This document shows positions 51,416 to 59,390 of a stretch of 64,000 nucleotides of DNA, in pieces (the first letter of the stretch is position 1; every line of letters starts with the position of its first letter). The DNA is from Flammeovirgaceae bacterium. GTDB taxonomy: Bacteria > Bacteroidota > Bacteroidia > Cytophagales > Cyclobacteriaceae. Below the pieces are notes generated by a model that did no database searches, was not told where the DNA came from, and worked only from the letters and a program-made list of their open reading frames with translations. Location of the stretch: assembly GCA_020635915.1 (NCBI GenBank), contig JACJYU010000002.1, positions 496,001 to 560,000 on the forward strand, written 5' to 3'. A program made the translations under genes and the position numbers.

Positions 51416-52633
51416 CTAATTTTCCTTTGGTTCCCCTGGTTCCACCATGATGGGTTTTGCCTCCTTCTCCCCTTCTTCGCTGTTGGTCATCAGCCCTATC
51501 ATCATCACCAGGGCGGTCAGCACGATCACCTGCATCACCAACGATTTGTTCATCAGCGGAATATTCGCGGAAGGTGGCAATGTAAAAAACAGCAATATGG
51601 TAACTAGCCCACGGGGGGAAACAAACAAGAGCGGCCTCAGATTGATGCCCAATAATTTTAACTGGGCGGCCCTCAGCGCAAAAATCAACACGACCACGCC
51701 TATTGCCCACAACAAAGTATCCATGTTTAGGATTTCGGCAGTTTCGATCAGGTACCCAAACAACAGGAAGAACAAGGCGCGCACCACAAAGGCGGCCTCA
51801 ATGGTAATTTCCTGGAACTTCCCCACCTCATCGTCCAAATCGGTGGATTGCAGTCTCTGTATCCACTTAAACCGCTTCAATTGGTCAAAGTTTCCCATGA
51901 ACAAGCCGAATATGATGATGAAGATCAGGGCCGGCAAGTGGTACACCTCCGAAATGGCATAAATGAGAATGACCAGAAGGATGATGGGGCTGTGTTTTAC
52001 ATGATGGTCGATACGGCTCAACAGGTAGGAAAGCCCTATGGTGGCCGCCAATGCAACCAGCATCATAATGGCCAACTGGAGGCCAAAATGCCAGAATGCC
52101 ACCGCATCGATTACCGCATTGAGGGCAATGAAGTTGAAAAAGAGCACGCCCAAAATATCCGACAATGTACTTTCATAAACGGCAAACTCCCGGTTTCCTT
52201 CATTCAGGTTTTTTACGCTGGGGATGACGATGGCACTGCTGATCACGCAGAGGGGTATGGCATTGAGCAGGCCCTTGCGGAAAGTCACCTCGCCAAAGGA
52301 TTGAAAAAGGTAGCCCAATATAAAGCCCATCACCAGGATCGGGACGATGGCCATGATGAAAGACCTTTTTATCACCGGCATCTTGGATTTGTTCAGTTCC
52401 AATTCCAGGGAACCCTCCAGCACGATTAGGACCAACCCTACCGTTCCCAGGATGGGGAGCAAAGGGGTGAGCTCAGGTATTTCCAATTCAAACCAGGTGG
52501 CCAGTTGCCGCACCACCCAACCCAGCAGCAACAGCAATATTACGGAAGGTACCTTGGTTTTGGGCGCGGTGATGCTGAACACGTAGGCTATCAGCAGGAG
52601 CGTGCAAATGGTTATAATGATGGCAAAGTTCAT
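51416..52633 (-). CDS. cation/proton antiporter (CPA family)
   Basis: 405 residues from the ATG at 52633 (the frame stays open upstream into the neighbouring spacer). About eleven to twelve transmembrane helices. VPSVILLLLLGWVVRQL, GTVGLVLIVLEGSLELELNKSK, AIPLCVISSAIVIPSVKNL and SPRGLVTILLFFTLP are CPA-type features, with D in STLSDILGVLFF in a plausible ion site. It exchanges Na+ or K+ for H+ at the inner membrane. Acidic C-terminal tail (NSEEGEKEAKPIMVEPGEPKEN). Confidence 0.9.
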   Translation of the reverse strand: MNFAIIITICTLLLIAYVFSITAPKTKVPSVILLLLLGWVVRQLATWFELEIPELTPLLPILGTVGLVLIVLEGSLELELNKSKMPVIKRSFIMAIVPILVMGFILGYLFQSFGEVTFRKGLLNAIPLCVISSAIVIPSVKNLNEGNREFAVYESTLSDILGVLFFNFIALNAVIDAVAFWHFGLQLAIMMLVALAATIGLSYLLSRIDHHVKHSPIILLVILIYAISEVYHLPALIFIIIFGLFMGNFDQLKRFKWIQRLQSTDLDDEVGKFQEITIEAAFVVRALFFLLFGYLIETAEILNMDTLLWAIGVVVLIFALRAAQLKLLGINLRPLLFVSPRGLVTILLFFTLPPSANIPLMNKSLVMQVIVLTALVMMIGLMTNSEEGEKEAKPIMVEPGEPKEN

Positions 52634-52748
52634 AGGGCCCCGTTGTGGCAGTACTAAATAACTTGGGAAGATACGGAATTTGCCAGGAGGCGAAAATGTT
52701 TGATTGTCACCATGGCCCTTGGCAAGGCCAAAATTTAACGGGATGCCC

Positions 52749-54011
52749 CTATGCCCTGATGGCCTCCACGGGATCGAGGCGGGCGGCCATGGCGGCCGGC
52801 ACAATACCCGACACGATGCCTATTACGCAGGACACCCCCAGCCCCAACACAATGTTTTTGATGCTCAATACCACCTCCAGGCTTCCAAACGGGGCAAACG
52901 TCAACAAAAAGACGAGGAAAATCCCTGTAAGCCCCCCGATCAAACTGAGGAAGATGGCCTCGAACAAAAACTGGAACAGGATGAAGTAGTTCTTTGAACC
53001 CAGGCTTTTCTGCAAACCGATAATGCCCGTCCGCTCCTTTACCGATACAAACATGATATTGGCAATACCAAACCCACCCACCAAAATGGAGAAGCCCCCG
53101 ATGATCCATCCGGCAACGCCCACCACATCAAAGAGCCCGCTGATCACGTTGGCCAGGGCTTCGGGCCTGTTCAGGGCAAAATTATCTTTGTCAAGGGGCC
53201 TCAGCCCACGCTTGCTGCGCAGTTGCCCCCGCATTTCGTTTTCCAGTTCCACCAACCCGATGTCGGACTCTTTTCCTTTTACCCCTATCCGGGACGAGGT
53301 TTCGTTCCAGGCACCGGTGCCGGTCTGGTAAAGCCTCCTGAAGGAGTTGTAGGGGATCAGGCACCCATAGTCGTTGCTGGGCGTGCCCAAAAAACTCTGC
53401 CCTTCGCGTTTTAGCACCCCCACCACCACATACTTGGTGTTTTTGATCTTTATGCTTTCGCCAATGGGGCTCCTTCCATTGGGAAAAAGGGCTTTGGCCA
53501 CTTCGTAACCAAGGATGGCCACCGTGCGCCCCCCTTCCGTTTCGTCAAATGTAAAATACCTTCCCTCTTCAATATTGACCTCGAACACATCGTCATAGCC
53601 CTCGCCCGCCCCACGCAGCCCGATCTGGCCAATGCTGCTGCTGCCCCTCCTGATCACGGCATTGCCCCTAACGGCAAAAATGGTCATCCCCTCCCCTTGC
53701 TTCAGGTTGGCCTGCAAAAATTTGAATTCACTGTAGGAGGCATTGGGCCTTTTCCAGTATTCCCACCATTTAAACTCGCTTCCATCGCTTCCCGGGAAAG
53801 GCCATTTTTCCACGTAAACCACCCCGGAACCCAAAAAGGAAAAACTGTCTTTTATGTTCCGCTCCAGCGAGTCGACTATGGTAAAAACCGCGATTATGGC
53901 AAAAATGCCCACCGTTACGCCCAGAAGGGACAAAATAGTGCGTAGCAAATTGACTTTCAGCGCCTTAAGGGCAAACCGGAAGCTTTCAAATATGAGGCGT
54001 AACGTGCGCAT
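52749..54011 (-). CDS. ABC transporter permease, MacB/FtsX type
   Basis: 420 residues. N-terminal transmembrane helix (LRTILSLLGVTVGIFAIIAVFTIVDSL), a periplasmic MacB_PCD domain (FSFLGSGVVYVEKWPF...GYDDVFEVNIEEGRYFT), and three C-terminal FtsX helices (VAGWIIGGFSILVGGFGIANIMFVS onward, ending MAARLDPVEAIRA). Such permeases pair with a MacB-like ATPase to move lipoproteins, peptides or drugs; the ATPase gene is not here. Convergent with nothing; the antiporter gene follows after 115 nt. Confidence 0.92.
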   Translation of the reverse strand: MRTLRLIFESFRFALKALKVNLLRTILSLLGVTVGIFAIIAVFTIVDSLERNIKDSFSFLGSGVVYVEKWPFPGSDGSEFKWWEYWKRPNASYSEFKFLQANLKQGEGMTIFAVRGNAVIRRGSSSIGQIGLRGAGEGYDDVFEVNIEEGRYFTFDETEGGRTVAILGYEVAKALFPNGRSPIGESIKIKNTKYVVVGVLKREGQSFLGTPSNDYGCLIPYNSFRRLYQTGTGAWNETSSRIGVKGKESDIGLVELENEMRGQLRSKRGLRPLDKDNFALNRPEALANVISGLFDVVGVAGWIIGGFSILVGGFGIANIMFVSVKERTGIIGLQKSLGSKNYFILFQFLFEAIFLSLIGGLTGIFLVFLLTFAPFGSLEVVLSIKNIVLGLGVSCVIGIVSGIVPAAMAARLDPVEAIRA

Positions 54012-54075
54012 AAATACCCTAAAGACGTTGGGATTGAATTTGGGTTACATAAAGCCATAAATTAAAACAAATCAT

Positions 54076-54083
54076 TACTTTTG
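54076..54083 (+). promoter_or_regulatory. -7 element before queA
   Basis: TACTTTTG fits TAnnTTTG. A 15-nt near-palindrome GCCCATGCCATGGGC (54101-54115) lies in the leader between it and the ATG at 54129. Confidence 0.5.
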
Positions 54084-54128
54084 CAACCTCGAATTAATGT
54101 GCCCATGCCATGGGCGCGCCATAAAAGT

Positions 54129-55175
54129 ATGAAGTTATCCAAATTTAAGTTCGATCTTCCCAATAATCTTATTTCCTCCCATCCTGCCGAAAACAGGGAC
54201 GAGTCGCGGTTAATGGTGTTGCACAGGGAAACGGGAAAGATCGAGCACAAGGCCTTCAAGGATATCGTGGAATATTTTAATGAGGGGGACCTTCTGGTAG
54301 GAAACGACACCATGGTATTTCCGGCACGCCTGTATGGCCGAAAGGAAAAGACCGGGGCCAAAATCGAGGTGTTCCTCCTTCGCGAACTGAATGCCGAGAT
54401 GCACCTGTGGGACGTTTTGGTGGACCCTGCCCGCAAGATAAGGGTAGGCAACAAACTGTACTTTGGGGATGGTGACCTGGTGGCAGAGGTGATCGACAAC
54501 ACTACTTCCCGGGGCCGCACCATCCGCTTCCTGTTCGATGGAGACTCGGAAGCCTTCAGCAAAATAGTGGAGTCGCTGGGCGAAACGCCCCTGCCAAAAT
54601 ATATCAAACGCAAGATAGAACCTGCGGACAAAGAACGTTTTCAAACCATCTACGCAAAAAACAAGGGTGCCGTTTCCGCCCCCACCGCTGGCATGCACTT
54701 TACCAAACAATTGCTGAAACGCCTGCAGATCAAAGGGGTGGACATGACCTTCATCACCCTCCACATCGGATTGGGGACCTTCCGCCAGGTGGACGTGGAA
54801 GACCTGACCAAGCACAAAATGGACTCTGAAAATTTTATTGTGGGCAGCGAATGCGTGAAGATGGTAAACCAGGCCATCGATGCCAAAAAACGAGTATGTG
54901 CCGTGGGCACCACCAGCATGCGCGCTTTGGAATCTGCCGTTTCCGCAGGCAACAGGTTAAAGGAGCGCAATGGATGGACCGACAAGTTTATCTTTCCACC
55001 CTATGAGTTCAAGATTTGCAGCGCCATGATCACCAATTTCCACATGCCGGAATCCACCCTGCTGATGATGGCGGCCGCATTTGGTGGGTACGAGCAGGTG
55101 ATGAACGCCTACCAGGTGGCCAAAAAGGAAAAGTACAAGTTCCTTACCTATGGCGATGCCATGCTAATACTATAA
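54129..55175 (+). CDS. queA: S-adenosylmethionine:tRNA ribosyltransferase-isomerase
   Basis: 348 residues from the ATG at 54129; 16 upstream codons are open but precede the expected MKLSKFKFDLPNNLISSHPAENR start. GNDTMVFPARLYGRK, VSAPTAGMHFTKQLL, LHIGLGTFRQVDVEDL, AVGTTSMRALES and ITNFHMPESTLLMM are QueA signatures. It makes epoxyqueuosine at position 34 of tRNAs. It stands alone. Confidence 0.96.
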   Translation: MKLSKFKFDLPNNLISSHPAENRDESRLMVLHRETGKIEHKAFKDIVEYFNEGDLLVGNDTMVFPARLYGRKEKTGAKIEVFLLRELNAEMHLWDVLVDPARKIRVGNKLYFGDGDLVAEVIDNTTSRGRTIRFLFDGDSEAFSKIVESLGETPLPKYIKRKIEPADKERFQTIYAKNKGAVSAPTAGMHFTKQLLKRLQIKGVDMTFITLHIGLGTFRQVDVEDLTKHKMDSENFIVGSECVKMVNQAIDAKKRVCAVGTTSMRALESAVSAGNRLKERNGWTDKFIFPPYEFKICSAMITNFHMPESTLLMMAAAFGGYEQVMNAYQVAKKEKYKFLTYGDAMLIL

Positions 55176-55221
55176 TCCTGAAAATTCCCGGGAAACATTT
55201 TCTTGCCTTGGAAGGAAAACG

Positions 55222-55803
55222 CTATTCCTGCGACCCGATGTAAGGCGATTTATACAGGTTTTGCCATTCGTCCCATTTGGTGGTTTTGTAATAATCACCC
55301 CCAATGAACTGGATGATCTTGTGGAACTCCGGTGCTTTCTGATAGCCTGCCAACGGCTGGATCATCCTAAAATCCTCATCAAGGAAAACCACCGTAGGGT
55401 AAGAGAGCTGGTTGTTGAGCAGGGCTGCCGCCAGTTGGTGGTACCCCTTGCTCCCGGAAGGGACAAACTTGAAAGTAGTGCCATTGAACACCACGTCCTC
55501 CTTTTGTTCGGCATTGAACTTGACAGGATAAAATTGTTCATTGAGTATCTTGGCCACATGGGGCTCGCTAAAGGTGTTTTTGTCCATCACCTTGCACCAG
55601 CCACACCAGTCGGTGTACACATCAATAAAAACCTTCCTTTTTTCCGTTTTCGATTTTTCAACGGCCTCTTCAAAGGTCATCCATTTCACAGGGCCTTCCT
55701 GGGTGGCGGGCGCCACGGGCGAGGCCTGGCCATAAGAGGCCTGGGGCACCAGGGCGCCTGACAACAACAGCAGAAAAATACCTATCCTGGATAAATTGAC
55801 CAT
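55222..55803 (-). CDS. thioredoxin-fold exported protein
   Basis: 193 residues from the ATG at 55803. Signal peptide (IGIFLLLLSGALVPQASYGQ), then a thioredoxin-7/DUF255-like domain with CGWC at 67-70 in VYTDWCGWCKVMDKNTF. The cis-proline lies in LSYPTVVFLDED. It likely handles disulfides in the periplasm, related to DsbD C-domain or spermatogenesis-associated-20-like folds. It is convergent with queA. Confidence 0.87.
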   Translation of the reverse strand: MVNLSRIGIFLLLLSGALVPQASYGQASPVAPATQEGPVKWMTFEEAVEKSKTEKRKVFIDVYTDWCGWCKVMDKNTFSEPHVAKILNEQFYPVKFNAEQKEDVVFNGTTFKFVPSGSKGYHQLAAALLNNQLSYPTVVFLDEDFRMIQPLAGYQKAPEFHKIIQFIGGDYYKTTKWDEWQNLYKSPYIGSQE

Positions 55804-56060
55804 TGCACGCAAATTTATTGGAAAACCAGCCCTAATTCAACAAAAGTACTTCAAATGTCGTTCCAAAGGCTTTTTTGTTAAACCTTAATGGCAAAAAACC
55901 ATCATAGGGTAACCTTGGCGGTATTTCCGGGTACTGTGTACGAAAGGCACTGCTGATTGTTCGTTGGTGAACAATACAAGGAGGCCAAGGGCCTCAATTT
56001 ACCGCAAAATGGTCGATTTCAAGTGTGGCACCGGGTTTGGTACATTTGGTTGAAGTGAAA

Positions 56061-56273
56061 ATGAAGTTTTCAGATAAAGATTTAATCCTCCTGGTGGGAA
56101 TCGTCATCGCGGTGATCATATCCCTCACCACCCTGGTCCACAAAGGAGGGCCATCAAAAGGGCTTCCCCAACCCTCCAGGGAGGCAACACGGCCCAACAC
56201 CAGCCTTGCCCCCACCTCCGAACTGATCAAAAAAACAATGGAAAAAATAGAGTTGAATTCATTGGCCCGATAA
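56061..56273 (+). CDS. small single-pass membrane protein
   Basis: 70 residues from the ATG at 56061: MKFSDKD then one transmembrane helix (LILLVGIVIAVIISLTTLV) and a proline-rich polar tail. A TACATTTG -7 element at 56041-56048 ends only 12 nt before the ATG, so the transcript would be almost leaderless. The tail end overlaps the convergent ABC permease by 15 nt. Unknown function; real gene status moderately supported. Confidence 0.55.
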   Translation: MKFSDKDLILLVGIVIAVIISLTTLVHKGGPSKGLPQPSREATRPNTSLAPTSELIKKTMEKIELNSLAR

Positions 56274-58655
56274 CGTATCGACCGGGTTGATGGTGGACGC
56301 TTTAATGGACTGGTAGCCTATTGTAAGCAAAGCGATAACCATGGAAACAATGCCCGCCACCAGGAACAAGACGGGATCGATGTTTTCCTTGTAGGGAAAC
56401 GTGTTCAGCCATTGCGACATGCCAAAGTAGGCCAAGGGCACGGCCACCACAAAGGCCGCGGTTACCAATACGGAAAACTCCTTCACCAATAAAAAGACAA
56501 TGCCAGGAACAGATGCGCCCAGTACTTTTCTAATGCCTATTTCCTTAAACTTGCTTTCAGAGGTGAACATGGCCAGGCCATACAGGCCAAGGCAGGCCAC
56601 TGCAATGGCCACTCCTGCAAAAAAAGTAAATATGGACATGAATTTGGTTTCCGATTTATATTGCTGGTCAAAGTTTAAATCCAGGAAATTGTATTCAAAT
56701 ATCTTATTTGAAAGTGTCCGTTTGAATACGCCCTCAATTTGATCCAAGGCCTGTATTGGGTTTCCGGAGAACTTTACGGACAGGTACCCAATGTGCCGCG
56801 GATTGTTCATCACTATAATAAAGGGTTCAATTTCCACATTGGCCGACATAAAATGAAAATCTTTTACAATACCGATAACCCTTCCCTTTCTGTCCTGCCA
56901 TTTTAAGGGCTGGCCGATTGCTTCCTTTGGATCGTCCCAGCCGAGCCTTCTCATGCCAGACTCATTGAGCATAAATGCCTCGGTAGCGTCAGAAGGAAAC
57001 CCTTCACTAAAGGCCCTCCCTTCAATGACCTCCACACCGTAAACTTTGATGAAATCCTCATCCACGCTTAAGTACCTCATATCGCTCCATCGTGCATCAT
57101 CGTCCCAGCCAAGGCGCACCACATTGTTTCCCAACTCTACACCGGGCACCTGGGAGGACAAGGTGGCCCCGCCCACACCGGTAACCTTTTTCAATTCATT
57201 TTTCAGTACGCCAAAATCCCTGCCAGAGTGGGCTGCACTGTGGGTGGGTATGGTTATTATCCTTTCCATATCAAACCCCAGGTCTATTGACCTAAGGTAT
57301 TTCAGGTGCCTGCTTATTATCAGGACACCCGAAATCAGGAAGATGGATATGGTAAACTGAAAGACCACAAGGGATTTGCGAAGTATGTTTCCTTTGGCCC
57401 CTGTCCTAAAATTTCCTTTAAGCGTTTCCATTGGGCGAAAGGCGGAGAGGAAAATGGAAGGGTAGCTTCCCGCCAGCAAGCCCACAATGAGGGAAATACC
57501 TACCAGCGCAAGGCCAGGCAGAGGGCTTGAGAATAGGGAGAGGTTTTTTCCTGTGAAATCGTTCACCTCCGGAAGCAAAACCATTACCAGCACAAAAGAA
57601 AGGGCCATGGCAATAAATGCCATAAGCACCGATTCACTGAGGAACTGGCCTACAAGCTGACCTCGATGAGCCCCGGCAACCTTGCGCAGTCCTATTTCTT
57701 TGGCCCGCATGGCCGACTTGGCCGTGGCCAAGTTCATGAAATTAATACAGGCGATCACAAGTATGAAAATCCCTATGGCAAGAAATATGAACACATACGA
57801 TGCCCTAGAGTTGGGTTCCCATTCAGACCGTAAGTGGGAGTACAGGTGGATATCTTTCAAAGGAATTAGGGAATACTCCTGTTTATACCCTGAATAATCC
57901 TCCTGATCGGCTATATATTTCCTTGATATAAACCTGATTTTTTGCTGCAAGGCCGGGACATCCACCCCGGGCTTAAGTTCCAGATAGTTGTAAAAAGCGT
58001 ACATCCACCAGGTATCAAAATAGAAATGAAGGGTTTTAAGGGTTTCAAACGAGATAATCATGTCCATCTTCAGGTGGGTGTTTTTCGGGTAGTCTGCCAC
58101 CACCCCGGTAACCTTAAAGCTGAGGGTGTCTTCAGGAAAATACAGGGCCTCGCCCACCACATTTGTCCGGTTAAAATATTTCTTTGCCATGGCCTCGGTA
58201 AGCACAACCGACTGAGGTTCCACCAGGGCAGTTGCCGGGTCGCCAGAAACCATGTTTAATGAGAACATATCAAACAAGTTGGAATCAGCCGCAAACACTG
58301 TCTCATAGGCCCTCTCATCCGTAGAAGGAACCTCAACCACCCTGTTCCTCAAGGGCATAATCCTCACCGCCTGTTTGATTTCAGGGTAATCTTTGACCAG
58401 CATCTCCGCTACTATTGGCCCGCCTACGGCATATTCCTCATACCCCCCATTGTTGGGGAGTTGGTAGGCACTATTCAGGCGGTATATCAACCCTATTTTT
58501 TTGTGGTTATGGTCATAGGTAAACTCATCATGCACAAACAGGAAAATCACAAGGGCACAAGCAATGCCTATGGTGAGGCCAAAAATATTAAGGAATGAGT
58601 AGGCGCGGTTTTTATTAAATGACCGAATGGCTACTAGCAGGTAATTGTATAGCAT
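56259..58655 (-). CDS. ABC transporter permease with two MacB/FtsX halves
   Basis: 798 residues: N-terminal helix (NIFGLTIGIACALVIFLFVH), a first periplasmic MacB_PCD domain, three helices (ASYVFIFLAIGIFILVIACINFMNLATAKSA), another helix (LVVFQFTISIFLISGVLIISRHL), a second MacB_PCD domain and three C-terminal helices ending ASTINPVDTLSGQ. This double form is the common Bacteroidota FtsX-like permease. Its ATPase is not adjacent. Substrate unknown. Confidence 0.93.
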   Translation of the reverse strand: MLYNYLLVAIRSFNKNRAYSFLNIFGLTIGIACALVIFLFVHDEFTYDHNHKKIGLIYRLNSAYQLPNNGGYEEYAVGGPIVAEMLVKDYPEIKQAVRIMPLRNRVVEVPSTDERAYETVFAADSNLFDMFSLNMVSGDPATALVEPQSVVLTEAMAKKYFNRTNVVGEALYFPEDTLSFKVTGVVADYPKNTHLKMDMIISFETLKTLHFYFDTWWMYAFYNYLELKPGVDVPALQQKIRFISRKYIADQEDYSGYKQEYSLIPLKDIHLYSHLRSEWEPNSRASYVFIFLAIGIFILVIACINFMNLATAKSAMRAKEIGLRKVAGAHRGQLVGQFLSESVLMAFIAMALSFVLVMVLLPEVNDFTGKNLSLFSSPLPGLALVGISLIVGLLAGSYPSIFLSAFRPMETLKGNFRTGAKGNILRKSLVVFQFTISIFLISGVLIISRHLKYLRSIDLGFDMERIITIPTHSAAHSGRDFGVLKNELKKVTGVGGATLSSQVPGVELGNNVVRLGWDDDARWSDMRYLSVDEDFIKVYGVEVIEGRAFSEGFPSDATEAFMLNESGMRRLGWDDPKEAIGQPLKWQDRKGRVIGIVKDFHFMSANVEIEPFIIVMNNPRHIGYLSVKFSGNPIQALDQIEGVFKRTLSNKIFEYNFLDLNFDQQYKSETKFMSIFTFFAGVAIAVACLGLYGLAMFTSESKFKEIGIRKVLGASVPGIVFLLVKEFSVLVTAAFVVAVPLAYFGMSQWLNTFPYKENIDPVLFLVAGIVSMVIALLTIGYQSIKASTINPVDTLSGQ

Positions 58656-58690
58656 CTTTCCACAGGGTTAGTGTAGAAAGTACTCGAAAA

Positions 58691-59281
58691 TCAGGGAATG
58701 GTTACATCCGGGGCCTCCCGATAGGCGTAATAATGCAATACCGTTTCGATTGCTTTTTTAATGGCCGTGTTAATGGGATAAAATTTTTGGGCCAACCCCC
58801 AGTCTATGGCATACATTTGCATGTAGTAGTCGCGCATGAACGGCACCTCGCCACCGGCCAGGGTTTCCGCATAAGCGGCAAGAAACTCCCCTGGCTGTTC
58901 CTTTTTTATCACCTGGCACGTTACCAGTTCTTTATTCCCGTACTTGTTCAATTTTGCGGAAAACCCGAACAACCGGCAAATCATTCCCCTGTGCGGATAA
59001 GAAGAGCAATGGCCTGCCCCGGGCAGGCGCGGGTCCAAAATGGCACAAACCGTATCATCCAATGATGGGTTTTCCAGCCACTCGATGGCCTTGCCCTGTT
59101 TGTAAAGATGGTAGGCAAAAGGGATAAACTCGAGGACAGTAGCCTCGATGTCGGGCTTAAGGCAACACTTTCCGCACCCGGGCTTGCAGCCCAGGCCCGA
59201 GCGTGACTTGAAAGCGGCTATTTCTTTGTCCAGTGCGAGGAACACCTCCTCCACTTCGTGGACCACTTGCTCTATGTTCAA
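58691..59281 (-). CDS. YkgJ-like cysteine cluster protein
   Basis: 196 residues. The start must be the TTG at 59281, since a stop codon in frame lies directly before it. The metal-binding cysteine cluster GCKPGCGKCC is at 31-40 (C32, C36, C39, C40), with further cysteines in GHCSSYPHRGMICRLFG. YkgJ-type proteins bind zinc or an iron-sulfur cluster; function unknown. Confidence 0.85.
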   Translation of the reverse strand: MNIEQVVHEVEEVFLALDKEIAAFKSRSGLGCKPGCGKCCLKPDIEATVLEFIPFAYHLYKQGKAIEWLENPSLDDTVCAILDPRLPGAGHCSSYPHRGMICRLFGFSAKLNKYGNKELVTCQVIKKEQPGEFLAAYAETLAGGEVPFMRDYYMQMYAIDWGLAQKFYPINTAIKKAIETVLHYYAYREAPDVTIP

Positions 59282-59390
59282 TCAAATTCCCGATAACGGG
59301 GGCAAAGATATGGCAAAATACAATTCCCCAATTCCGGGCGGCCCTTTTTTTGATGGATGCCAGGCCTTACCGCAGGCAAGGCCGGGGGTT

